Assembly: GCA_964500895.1 (NCBI GenBank)
Contig: CAZCQP010000061.1
Coordinates: 1 to 13,114, forward strand
DNA: 13,114 bases
Direction: 5' to 3'
Source of the DNA: CAZCQP01 sp964500895
GTDB taxonomy: Bacteria; Bacillota; Clostridia; Lachnospirales; JAISER01
How positions within the stretch are numbered: position 1 is the stretch's first letter; the number at the start of each line of letters is the position of its first letter. Below, in pieces: positions 1 through 7,409 of this stretch. The notes under the pieces were generated by a model. That model searched no databases and was not told the origin of the DNA. It saw only the letters and a program-made list of their open reading frames with translations. Both the position numbers and the translations under genes were made by a program.

Positions 1-1268
1 TGTACCACTGGCTTTTGCACACATTGGGCCACTTCTGCTTCTGTAAAATTGTGCCGGTTAATTTCACGGCCATCGCCCCTCAGTTCAACGGCTTCCACAT
101 CATTTGCCCCAGCCAAAAGCCCCACATAATAAATTTGGGGAATGCCCGGCACAAACAACTGAATGGCTCTGGCTGCCATATAGGCATCGTCGTTTTCCCC
201 CAGCAAGGAATAGTAAGTGCCCCGTATTTGATGAACATCAAAGCCACCCTCACCTTTGGCCTTTTCGGAAAACACCCGGCTAAACCCTGCCCCCTGCTGG
301 GCGCAATATTCCGTTAAAGCCCGGGCATCTGCGGCAGAAACCAAGTCGTCCAAATCCGGCTTCACCGGCACACCATCGTGGCAATCCAGCATGGTTACCT
401 GCTTTTGCGGGCGGTCTTTCAAATAATCGTACAACATCCGGCTATTCCGGTGCACCAGCGCATCCAGCACCACATAAGGCAATATGAAATCGTAAATCCA
501 AAAGCCATGGTTGGCCAGCCCATACTGCACCGTATAGTGGGCATGAACTTCCGGCAACAACGTTACCCCTTGCTTTTCCGCTTCTGCACCTATCCATTCT
601 AAAAATTCATAAATGTCCGGCTCTACAAAAAAGCAAGACGTGCCCCGTTTTTTAATCACATACCCCACCGCATCCAAACGCACCATGGTTACTTTGTTTT
701 GGGCAAAGTGGGCTAAAATATCTTTAAAAAGCTGCCGCACCTGAGGGGCATGAACGTCCAGGTCTATTTGCTCGGAAGGGGTGCTTTTCCCAAAGGTGGT
801 CATCACCCGCAGCACTTCTCCGGTTTCTTCCACTGTAAATTCTGAATAAGGTTGTGTGCGCCGCAAAAACATGGCATCAATGTCACTTTGCTGGGGTATA
901 CCATCTGGCCACAGTTTGTGGGTGTTCATAAAATAATCGGCGTAAGTAGAATTGGTTCCCTTTTTTAAATAGTCTTGGAAATATGGGGATTGCTGGGAAA
1001 GATGGTTTACCATCAAGTCCAGCATCACCGTCCCCTTTTCCGCTAGCTTTTGAATGTCTTCCCAGCTGCCCAGCCGAGGGTCTATGTCAAAATACGTTAA
1101 CGGGGCAAACCCTCTGTCTCCAGAGGAAGGAAAGGGCGGCAAAAGATGTATACCCCCAGGAAACAGCCCGGGAAAATATGTGTCCAGCACATGGTTCAAT
1201 GCGGCCAGGTTTCCCCCCATGCTGTCCGGGTAGGTGATTAACTGCACTTTATTGTTGGGCTTAGGCAT
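1..1268 (-). CDS. gtfA: Sucrose phosphorylase / sucrose 6'-phosphate phosphorylase (GH13_18), 3' end missing
   Basis: Reading the minus strand from the ATG at 1268 gives 422 codons with no stop before the window edge; the family is about 480-510 residues, so roughly the last 60-90 are missing. It begins NNKVQLITYPD, the standard start of sucrose phosphorylases. Catalytic residues by alignment from memory to the Bifidobacterium adolescentis enzyme: nucleophile D199 (VRLDAVGY), acid/base E240 (LLPEVH), transition-state D298 (LDCHDG); IYYVGLLAG lies at 379-387. The cytoplasmic enzyme phosphorolyses the disaccharide to glucose-1-phosphate plus fructose or fructose-6-phosphate. The position of B. 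adolescentis P134 is R136 here and that of Y344 is H346 (FDVHQ), changes I recall from sucrose 6'-phosphate phosphorylases, so the phosphorylated sugar may be the true substrate. The start overlaps the kinase gene by 8 bases, and AAAGGA lies 8 bases upstream, indicating translational coupling. Confidence 0.9.
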   Translation of the reverse strand, partial: MPKPNNKVQLITYPDSMGGNLAALNHVLDTYFPGLFPGGIHLLPPFPSSGDRGFAPLTYFDIDPRLGSWEDIQKLAEKGTVMLDLMVNHLSQQSPYFQDYLKKGTNSTYADYFMNTHKLWPDGIPQQSDIDAMFLRRTQPYSEFTVEETGEVLRVMTTFGKSTPSEQIDLDVHAPQVRQLFKDILAHFAQNKVTMVRLDAVGYVIKKRGTSCFFVEPDIYEFLEWIGAEAEKQGVTLLPEVHAHYTVQYGLANHGFWIYDFILPYVVLDALVHRNSRMLYDYLKDRPQKQVTMLDCHDGVPVKPDLDDLVSAADARALTEYCAQQGAGFSRVFSEKAKGEGGFDVHQIRGTYYSLLGENDDAYMAARAIQLFVPGIPQIYYVGLLAGANDVEAVELRGDGREINRHNFTEAEVAQCVQKPVV

Positions 1269-2241
1269 CACAACCATCCTTTCGTAAAAATGTTGCTTCA
1301 ATGGCATCCAAGTGCGGCAGGGGCACCACAGCGCCGCAATAACGCAGCTTGTATGCGCTGACGGCCATGCCCAGCATCACCGCTTGTTTTAGCGGGCGGC
1401 CCTTCACCACCGCTGCATAAAAGCCAGACCAAAAGGCATCCCCTGCGCCGGTGGTGTCTTGCACCGTATCTGCCAGGCTGTCCAGAGTGAATGTTTCTTT
1501 GCCGTTGGACACCATGCAGCCCCTTTCCCCCATGGTGAGCATCACCAGCCCAACCCCCAGGCTTAGAAAGCGTTCCACTTGCTTTTCAGGGCTGGCTTCC
1601 CCAAAAATCCGGGCGGCATCGTCCTCTGAAGGTTTCACCACATGCACGCGGGGCAGCAATGTGCGGATGAAACCGGGGCCATCATCTTCCGCTTCCCACA
1701 GCCCGGGGTGGTAGTTGGGGTCAAAACCAATCAAGGCCCCGGCGGAATTGGCCGTTTCTATGGCTTGTTCCACAGCCAGCCGTGCGGGCAAAGCCGAAAT
1801 GGGCCAGCAGGAAAAATGCAAAATCTTAGTTTGGCTGACGGTTTCTTGCAGTTGGGGCGTCCATTGCAGCCCTCGGTCTGCCCGCCGATAAAACATAGGC
1901 ACGGGGGAGGCTTTTGAACGATTCACCACCACCAGGCTTGTGGCCATAGCGGATTGCTGCAACAACCCAGTATCCAGCCCCCTTTCGGCTAGCTTTTGAG
2001 TTAAAAACGCACCAAAAGCATCGTTACCCAAAGCGGCGGCCACTTGTGCCTGAATGCCCAGTCTGTTTGTGTTCATGGCAATGTTCGCCGGGGAACCACC
2101 AAAATAGGGATGGTAGCCTACTTCTGAAAAAGAACGGCTGGCTTCCTCATGGTCGGCAATGAAGTCCACCAACATTTCGCCCACGGTGAGGAGGTCAAGG
2201 GGGTTGTTCGGCAATGGAACCGGCTGGTCAAATGCAAACAT
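1261..2241 (-). CDS. PfkB-family carbohydrate kinase, probably fructokinase
   Basis: A ribokinase/PfkB-fold cytoplasmic sugar kinase. Numbered from the longest possible frame (ATG at 2274, 337 residues), it has the N-terminal strand LLTVGEMLVDF (28-38), the substrate-binding GGSPANIA box (59-66), and the C-terminal signature TTGAGDAF (274-281) with catalytic base D279. I prefer the second ATG at 2241 (326 residues) because AGAAGG sits 6 bases before it while the first ATG has no ribosome binding site; 326 residues also fits fructokinases. It is the first gene of a two-gene operon and overlaps the phosphorylase start by 8 bases. With an ordinary sucrose phosphorylase, it would turn released fructose into fructose-6-phosphate. 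If the neighbour works on sucrose 6'-phosphate, this role would be redundant, so the substrate could differ (2-keto-3-deoxygluconate and other sugars are used within the family). Confidence 0.88.
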   Translation of the reverse strand: MFAFDQPVPLPNNPLDLLTVGEMLVDFIADHEEASRSFSEVGYHPYFGGSPANIAMNTNRLGIQAQVAAALGNDAFGAFLTQKLAERGLDTGLLQQSAMATSLVVVNRSKASPVPMFYRRADRGLQWTPQLQETVSQTKILHFSCWPISALPARLAVEQAIETANSAGALIGFDPNYHPGLWEAEDDGPGFIRTLLPRVHVVKPSEDDAARIFGEASPEKQVERFLSLGVGLVMLTMGERGCMVSNGKETFTLDSLADTVQDTTGAGDAFWSGFYAAVVKGRPLKQAVMLGMAVSAYKLRYCGAVVPLPHLDAIEATFLRKDGCDA

Positions 2242-2247
2242 GGGCAA

Positions 2248-2253
2248 CCTTCT
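2248..2253 (-). promoter_or_regulatory. Ribosome binding site deciding the kinase start
   Basis: AGAAGG on the minus strand, 6 bases before the ATG at 2241. The alternative in-frame ATG at 2274 is preceded only by AGCAAAGA, a poor match, so this site argues for the shorter protein. Confidence 0.6.
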
Positions 2254-2314
2254 TTCTTTAAAATATGGATTCATTCTTTGCTAAAGCTAACGCGAATATG
2301 CTTAAAACGGATGA

Positions 2315-2342
2315 AGGCAGTTATCAACAATGATAACTGCCT
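2315..2342 (-). terminator. Perfect 12-bp hairpin between the peptidase and the kinase operon
   Basis: The arms 2315-2326 (AGGCAGTTATCA) and 2331-2342 are perfect inverted repeats around a 4-base loop. It lies about 35 bases past the peptidase stop on the same strand and is probably its transcription terminator. The minus-strand sequence after it (TCATCCGTTTTAAG) is only moderately T-rich, so it is not a textbook terminator. The same palindrome is where an operator for the downstream sugar genes would sit. Confidence 0.5.
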
Positions 2343-2375
2343 CAAATCCTAAAACGGGTGGTGCGCCTTTGTTGA

Positions 2376-5234
2376 TTATTCCATTGCGTTTATAAGATTC
2401 ATAAACACTTGTGCCACCTGGGCTCTTGTAGCCGTGTTCTTGGGTTCATACTTGTTATTCCCCATGCCGGAGATTATGCCGTAGCCCAGCATATCTGCCA
2501 CAGCATCTTTGGCCCATGCACTGACACTGTCCATATCGTTCACGGTTGCTCCTGCATTCTTTTGCGCTAAGGTAATACCGTTAACCTTCAGGTAGTTGGC
2601 CAAAATTACAGCCATTTGTTCACGGGTGATGGGGTCATTGGGGCCAAAGTTACCGTTGTCGTACCCACCCATGATACCCTGTTTAGCAACCCAAGCAACT
2701 GATGAACCGTACCAAGCTTTACTGTCTACATCTGCAAATGGGGAAGTTGTATACCCGGATAAGTTTGCACCGTCAAGCCGTGCCAATACTGCGGCAAACA
2801 TGGCTCTTGTCATGGTGCCGTTAGGGGCAAACTTGCCTTCGCCAACGCCATAGACCAAACCTTCTTCATGCATGGTCATCACTGCATCGTAGAACCAATC
2901 AGAGGTATTTACATCTGAGTAAGGGCTGCTGGCTTTAACTGTTGTTTCCTCTTTGGTAACTGTTTCGTCCAGTTTTTCAGCGGTAAGCACATACTTGGAT
3001 GCATGGTCAAAATCGTAGACCACTTTGCCGTTTTTACAGGTGCTTGCTGCTACATATTCCAAGCTGTCAGTTTTCTCATTCACAAAGTAGAGGTAAACGT
3101 CGCTGTCATCGTATGCATCACCAATGCTATAGGCCAGAGATGCAGTAAACGGCAGTTCACCGCTATGATCTATTTCAATTTGCAAAATGTCTTTACCTTG
3201 TGCCATTTCTGAATATTGCTCTGATTTCATGGTGCTAATGGCTAAACCAATGTCTTTCATGTTTGCCGGCATATCCTTGATGGTTAAGCCGTTGATTGTC
3301 CATGTGTAGCCGTTGTAGTTAAACACAATGTTTACATCTTTGCCCTTTGCAGCACTCAGAACTTCCACAGGAACACTACCAGATGTGCCCATGGTCACCG
3401 TAACGGTGTCGCCAGCTTTGGCTTTTGCAATATCACTAACAGCTGCCTGTGTTTTGCTGGTCACAGCGCTACCAGAGCCGCTGTTGCCACGGGATGGTCT
3501 GCTGCTGCCACCATCGTTACTATTTCCTGCAACTTCCACGGCAGTGAGGTTAGAGGCAAGTACGGTGGTAAATGTTGCAGTTTTTGCTACTTCTGTATTG
3601 CCCAATGTACCTTTTACGTTGCTGGTGCCTACCCCAACGCCTGCAATAGACATGGTGTACGAGCCAGCAGGCACCACAAAGCTAAAATTATGGGCAGCCT
3701 CTGCAGTAAAGGTTACACTTTCGCCCACTTTTGGTGTTAAAGTTACTTTAATGCTGCTATACAGGCCCTTTAATTGGGAAGCGTTGTTCACGGTGACGTT
3801 ACCTTTTGCATCAATTGCACAGTCAATGCGCTTGGTCAAGCCCAAATCAATTGCCCGTGCAATAGCCTTAGACATCATGTTCGTGGCTTCGTGAAGCCTA
3901 TCTTTGCTGTAGTTATTGTTGTATGTATCATCGGTTGAATGATTGATTGGCTCAATGTCGTCATCCTCTTCGGTTGCCCGAATCATGCTGGCTGCATCCA
4001 TACCTCCATTATAAAAGGACACATGGTCGGAACCACCGTAGCCATACATTCTTACGTTTTTGGTGCCTGGCAGCCAAGGTTCCAGCTCCTTAGACGCTGT
4101 AATTACTAAAGCAGCCGGAAGGTTTAGTGTAGGGGTAGCAGTTGTTCTGCCGGGAATGTCCATAGACACTACATCCGCATCTGCCCAGGAAGTGCCCAGC
4201 ATATCCATGTTTAAGTTAATGCTAATGGCTTTTTCCTCGGGTGTCAAGCTGGCCACGTAGGCTTTAGAGCCGTTCAGGCCGCCTTCTTCTGCACCAACAG
4301 CCACAAACCGCAGTTCAATGCCCTTGGTGTCTACGTTTTTGTAGACCCTTGCCAGTTCTATAAGGGCAGCCGCACCGGAAGCATTGTCGCTGGCGCCGTC
4401 TGCAATATGCACGCTGTCAAAGTGGGCTGTAACATGGATAATGGCCTGGGTTGTCGTGGTGGACGGCTTAATGGCCATCACGTTGTAGGAGGTTGTTTTG
4501 TTAATGGATTTTACATGCGTAATGGAAGATGCGTTTTGAATTTGCTGTACTTGCTTGTACGTCATCACAAGCACCGGCAGAGAAGGGGCAAATGTGTTGG
4601 CTACCGAGGGTAATTTGGCCTCAACCCCCTGTGTTTTATGGTACATAATCACAGCAGCCGCACCTGATGTTCTTAAAGTGTTCAGTGCAGAAACCAACTT
4701 AGCATCGGTCACTGTTAGGGAACTACTAGTTGTAGTTGTAGTTGTAGTTGTAGTTATAGCTGCAGTCACATCCAGCAGCACAACTTTGGCTGCTGCAGTT
4801 GTTGTGACCAATGCATCCAATGTACCGCCATCTACCACACCTGGAGAAGCAACTGCAAACGGTGTTTTGCTTGTACCGTTGAAATAAAGGTTGGTGTACA
4901 ACTCTTTACCACCTTGAAGTTTCACAGCCCCAGCAGTGCTGGCAGTGGGCAGCGCAAAGGATTTCATTTCTGCATTGCTATATCCCGCAGCTTTAAATTG
5001 CGCCAGGATATAATCAGCAGCCAACTTTTCGTTATCAGACCCCATCAGCCGTGCCCCAATGGTGTTTGTCAGGTGCGACATATGCCCATCCAGGTTGTTT
5101 GCGTTGGTGGCTTGATAAGCACTGGATGTTCCCTCAACGCCATAGGCTGGGGTAAGCATACCAAAAACAAGGCTAATAACCAATAAAAGGGTTATTTTTA
5201 GCCTTTTAGAACATGATAAACCATACTGAATCAT
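2376..5234 (-). CDS. Secreted M28 aminopeptidase with PA domain and three SLH repeats
   Basis: A 952-residue surface metallopeptidase. Signal peptide about 1-32 (Lys/Arg, hydrophobic core 13-27, then TPAYG). A protease-associated (PA) domain occupies about 100-235 and is interrupted by a Thr9-Ser3 tract (161-172). The M28 catalytic domain follows (about 250-465) with the full di-zinc set: H271 (AHFDS), bridging D283 (SDNASG), general base E316 and ligand E317 (GAEEGG), D344 (NMDMLG), H404 (GSDH). Residues 470-565 look like a beta-rich carbohydrate-like or FN3-like module, 571-592 is a Gly/Ser linker, and 600-755 is a beta domain seen beside SLH repeats in other clostridial surface proteins. 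Three SLH repeats (about 771-822, 831-882, 898-950; TRA/TRE signatures) should anchor it to the secondary cell-wall polymer. AAGGAGG lies 6 bases before the ATG, fixing the start. It likely trims peptides for uptake; substrate unknown. Monocistronic, with its own promoter. Confidence 0.92.
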   Translation of the reverse strand: MIQYGLSCSKRLKITLLLVISLVFGMLTPAYGVEGTSSAYQATNANNLDGHMSHLTNTIGARLMGSDNEKLAADYILAQFKAAGYSNAEMKSFALPTASTAGAVKLQGGKELYTNLYFNGTSKTPFAVASPGVVDGGTLDALVTTTAAAKVVLLDVTAAITTTTTTTTTSSSLTVTDAKLVSALNTLRTSGAAAVIMYHKTQGVEAKLPSVANTFAPSLPVLVMTYKQVQQIQNASSITHVKSINKTTSYNVMAIKPSTTTTQAIIHVTAHFDSVHIADGASDNASGAAALIELARVYKNVDTKGIELRFVAVGAEEGGLNGSKAYVASLTPEEKAISINLNMDMLGTSWADADVVSMDIPGRTTATPTLNLPAALVITASKELEPWLPGTKNVRMYGYGGSDHVSFYNGGMDAASMIRATEEDDDIEPINHSTDDTYNNNYSKDRLHEATNMMSKAIARAIDLGLTKRIDCAIDAKGNVTVNNASQLKGLYSSIKVTLTPKVGESVTFTAEAAHNFSFVVPAGSYTMSIAGVGVGTSNVKGTLGNTEVAKTATFTTVLASNLTAVEVAGNSNDGGSSRPSRGNSGSGSAVTSKTQAAVSDIAKAKAGDTVTVTMGTSGSVPVEVLSAAKGKDVNIVFNYNGYTWTINGLTIKDMPANMKDIGLAISTMKSEQYSEMAQGKDILQIEIDHSGELPFTASLAYSIGDAYDDSDVYLYFVNEKTDSLEYVAASTCKNGKVVYDFDHASKYVLTAEKLDETVTKEETTVKASSPYSDVNTSDWFYDAVMTMHEEGLVYGVGEGKFAPNGTMTRAMFAAVLARLDGANLSGYTTSPFADVDSKAWYGSSVAWVAKQGIMGGYDNGNFGPNDPITREQMAVILANYLKVNGITLAQKNAGATVNDMDSVSAWAKDAVADMLGYGIISGMGNNKYEPKNTATRAQVAQVFMNLINAME
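4729..4758. repeat. In-frame hexanucleotide tandem repeat coding a Thr tract
   Basis: Four perfect GTTGTA units (4729-4752) and a fifth differing by one base (4753-4758), read on the minus strand as alternating ACT/ACA threonine codons within the PA domain of the peptidase. The unit is six bases, so slippage adds or removes two Thr without a frameshift. Confidence 0.85.
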
Positions 5235-5282
5235 GCCTTTCCTCCTTAAATAAAATATTTTTATATTTATGTAGCGACAATT

Positions 5283-5311
5283 ATTATAGCAACGTCTACC
5301 AAATTTTTCAA
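5283..5311 (-). promoter_or_regulatory. Sigma-A promoter of the surface peptidase
   Basis: On the minus strand TTGAAA (5311-5306) and a perfect TATAAT (5288-5283) are separated by exactly 17 bases. The predicted start near 5276 gives a leader of about 40 bases containing the AAGGAGG site. The flanking region is very AT-rich, so chance matches are easier, but spacing and location are right. Confidence 0.75.
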
Positions 5312-5358
5312 TAATTTATATTAAAATATTTTAAAAAAACAATAATTAAATTACGTAC

Positions 5359-5387
5359 TTGACAAACTAAATGAAACCCGTTATAAT
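5359..5387 (+). promoter_or_regulatory. Perfect-consensus sigma-A promoter of tRNA-Cys
   Basis: TTGACA (5359-5364), 17-base spacer, TATAAT (5382-5387): both hexamers are exact consensus at ideal spacing, as expected for a strong stable-RNA promoter. Start predicted near 5394, about 30 bases before the tRNA. The leader can form a small hairpin, TAGGG (5397-5401) with CCCTA (5408-5412). Confidence 0.9.
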
Positions 5388-5424
5388 ACTTGCTCGTAGG
5401 GTATTTGCCCTATGTTTAGCATAT

Positions 5425-5495
5425 GGCGCCATAGCCAAGTGGTAAGGCAGAGGACTGCAACTCCTTTATCCCCGGTTCAAATCCGAGTGGCGCCT
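5425..5495 (+). tRNA. tRNA-Cys (anticodon GCA)
   Basis: A 71-base cloverleaf: acceptor GGCGCCA pairs with TGGCGCC (5488-5494), discriminator T5495. D stem GCC/GGC; anticodon stem GAGGA/TCCTT with loop CTGCAAC giving GCA; T arm CCCGG-TTCAAAT-CCGAG. The 3' CCA is not encoded and must be added by nucleotidyltransferase. The T stem holds one C:A mismatch (5472 with 5486), where a G at 5486 would complete the stem. It is a single tRNA, flanked by its own promoter and terminator. Confidence 0.95.
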
Positions 5496-5517
5496 TTAAC
5501 GCAGACGATGCACCCGG

Positions 5518-5550
5518 AACGCTCTACAAATTGTAGGGCGTTTCTTTTTT
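5518..5550 (+). terminator. Intrinsic terminator after tRNA-Cys
   Basis: An 11-bp stem (AACGCTCTACA at 5518-5528 with 5532-5542, one G:T pair), a 3-base loop and the T-tract TTTCTTTTTT. It ends the tRNA transcript. It lies only 29 bases before the phzF-like start, leaving little space for another promoter, so some read-through may supply the downstream genes. Confidence 0.88.
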
Positions 5551-5579
5551 CAAAAATTTTACTTTAGGGGGCTAAATAT

Positions 5580-6359
5580 ATGAAGTTTTATCATGTAGAT
5601 TCCTTCACCACGGAACTGTTTAAAGGGAACCCGGCCGGGGTTTGCTTGCTGGGAGATGCCTGGCTACCGGAAACCCAAATGCAGCAAATTGCCATGGAGA
5701 ACAACATGTCTGAAACGGCTTTTGTGCGGCTAGCAGAGGGGCAATACCACATCCGCTGGTTCACCCCCAACACCGAAGCAGGCTTATGTGGCCACGCCAC
5801 CTTGGCCGCTGCCCACGTACTGTTTAACCACGAAGGCTACAGCCAGCCTGTGTTAACCTTCCAATCTGTCAAAGGGCCGTTGCATGTGGAAAAGGACGGC
5901 GACCGGCTGGTGCTGGATTTTCCCATGGAAAAACTGGAAAGAATTGAACTCAACGACAATTTAGATTGTTTTGATATAAAACCCCTGGAGGTTTACAAAA
6001 CCTCCTTGGATTATTTGTTTGTGTACGACAACGAGGACACCATTGTGAACATCAAGCCGGACTTGCATAAAATGAAGTATGTGGAAGAACTGGACGGCAT
6101 CATCATTACGGCCCCGGGAAAGGAAATGGACTTTGTTTCCCGGTGTTTTGGCCCTAAAATTGCCATTGACGAAGACCCTGTCACCGGTTCCGCCCACACA
6201 ATCATGACCCCTTACTGGCAAAAAGTAATGGGCAAAGACCGCTTTGAAGCCGCACAGCTTTCTGCCCGCTCCGGCCGGCTTTCCTGCCAGGCCGTGGGAG
6301 ACAGGGTGAAAATTGGTGGGTACGCCGTCACCTATTTGGTTGGCGAAATTTTACTGTAG
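5580..6359 (+). CDS. PhzF-family isomerase-like protein
   Basis: A 259-residue member of the PhzF / diaminopimelate-epimerase fold, slightly short of the usual 260-300. Visible landmarks: FTTELFKGNPAGV (9-21), the catalytic glutamate E45 in SETAF at the same position as in PhzF, TPNTEAGLCGHATLA (62-76) and DEDPVTGSAH (197-206), which line the pocket between the two domains. PhzF itself isomerises dihydro-hydroxyanthranilate in phenazine synthesis, but most family members in gut Firmicutes have no phenazine genes and unknown substrates, and none are seen here. The start is supported by AGGGGG 8 bases upstream. It is the first gene of a tight cluster (3 and 15 bases to the next genes). It may therefore share a pathway with the KamB/KamC-like pair; that is inference. 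Confidence 0.88.
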   Translation: MKFYHVDSFTTELFKGNPAGVCLLGDAWLPETQMQQIAMENNMSETAFVRLAEGQYHIRWFTPNTEAGLCGHATLAAAHVLFNHEGYSQPVLTFQSVKGPLHVEKDGDRLVLDFPMEKLERIELNDNLDCFDIKPLEVYKTSLDYLFVYDNEDTIVNIKPDLHKMKYVEELDGIIITAPGKEMDFVSRCFGPKIAIDEDPVTGSAHTIMTPYWQKVMGKDRFEAAQLSARSGRLSCQAVGDRVKIGGYAVTYLVGEILL

Positions 6360-6362
6360 ACG

Positions 6363-7394
6363 ATGATCGTGTGTGGTGTATATATGAAACTAAAGCTGAT
6401 TGATTTACTTGCGCCCTATGAAGCTGTGTCCATTATTGGCATGGCCAAAAACGTGGGCAAAACCACAACCATGAACGCCATCATCGGCCAGTTTGACCAA
6501 GCGGGCATTGCCTTGGGGCTTACGTCCATTGGCCGGGATGGGGAAAGTGTGGACGTGGTTACCGGCACGGATAAGCCGGAAATTTATGTGCGAAAGGGCA
6601 CCCTCATTGCCACTGCCGCCGATTTATTAAAACTGTGCGACATTTCCAAAGAAATTTGCTACACCACCGGCATTTACACCCCCATGGGGGAAGTGGTCAT
6701 CGTCCGGGCTTTAAGCGACGGTTATGTGCAGCTGGGTGGGGCTTCCATCAACAGCCAGATTGCAACAGTTTGCGCCCAGCTGAAAGCCTTAGGCGGAAAA
6801 AAAATGCTGGTGGACGGGGCCATCAGCCGCAAAACCATGGCCAGCCCGGTCATCACAGATGCCACCGTTTTGTGTACAGGCGCTTCTTTAAACACCAACA
6901 TGGAAACGGTGCTTGAGGAAACCGCCCATACGGTTAATATGCTCATGCTGCCCCAAGCCAGCCCAGATTTACTGGCACGGCTTCAAGCCGAAGCACCCCC
7001 AGAGGAAAAAGCTGTGCGTCTGCTGGCAGACGGCACCATGAAACCCATGAACTTGATGCAGCACGAAGGCAAGCCGGAAGGCGAAACGGCTGGCATCTTC
7101 ATCCGGGGTGCTATGTCCGATGCACAGATGGATAAGCTGATTATGTCCAACATGGTGCTTAAAGGGGTGACGCTGGTGGTGGAAGACGCCAGCAAAATCT
7201 TTTTAAAACCGGCTACATACCAGAAACTATTGCGCAGTGGCGCAACACTGGAAGTTCAAAGCAAAATTAATGTGGTGGCCTTGTCCATTAACCCGGTGTC
7301 TGCTTACGGCAACCACTTTGACAAGCAGGTGTTTATGGATGCCATGTGCCAAAAAGTGGGCATTCCCGTGTATAACGCTGTTGAGGATTTTTAA
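6363..7394 (+). CDS. P-loop protein resembling lysine 5,6-aminomutase reactivase subunit KamB
   Basis: Up to 343 residues. The Walker A motif GMAKNVGKTT (26-35) follows a short N-terminal strand, and MLVDGA (148-153) may be the Walker B strand. Conserved-looking blocks are GRDGES (57-62), TPMGEVVI (106-113), and the stretch from DGAISRK to CTGAS (151-174). I recognise this pattern, from memory, as the KamB-like family found with a MutS-like partner in lysine and ornithine fermentation clusters, where the pair is thought to reactivate the B12-dependent aminomutase. The next gene is just such a MutS-like ATPase, which strengthens the call. No aminomutase subunit lies in the window. Start: the ATG at 6363 is 3 bases past the phzF-like stop; the ATG at 6384 (MKLKLIDLL) looks more like homologues' starts. 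Neither has a clear ribosome binding site, suggesting translational coupling. Confidence 0.7.
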   Translation: MIVCGVYMKLKLIDLLAPYEAVSIIGMAKNVGKTTTMNAIIGQFDQAGIALGLTSIGRDGESVDVVTGTDKPEIYVRKGTLIATAADLLKLCDISKEICYTTGIYTPMGEVVIVRALSDGYVQLGGASINSQIATVCAQLKALGGKKMLVDGAISRKTMASPVITDATVLCTGASLNTNMETVLEETAHTVNMLMLPQASPDLLARLQAEAPPEEKAVRLLADGTMKPMNLMQHEGKPEGETAGIFIRGAMSDAQMDKLIMSNMVLKGVTLVVEDASKIFLKPATYQKLLRSGATLEVQSKINVVALSINPVSAYGNHFDKQVFMDAMCQKVGIPVYNAVEDF

Positions 7395-7409
7395 GAAAGG
7401 GGTTACCCT

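Noticed and set aside
983..1237. Plus-strand open frame of 84 codons
   Set aside because: It lies opposite the GH13 phosphorylase, whose catalytic motifs are intact on the minus strand.
3328..4887. Several open frames on the plus strand opposite the peptidase (for example 3328-3894)
   Set aside because: They are antisense to a complete, well-recognised protein with signal peptide, zinc ligands and SLH repeats. Their sequences are low-complexity Val/Ala/Thr mirrors with no recognisable domain.
5580..6359. Phenazine biosynthesis gene phzF
   Set aside because: The family is right but no other phenazine genes are present, so the specific function and symbol are not supported.
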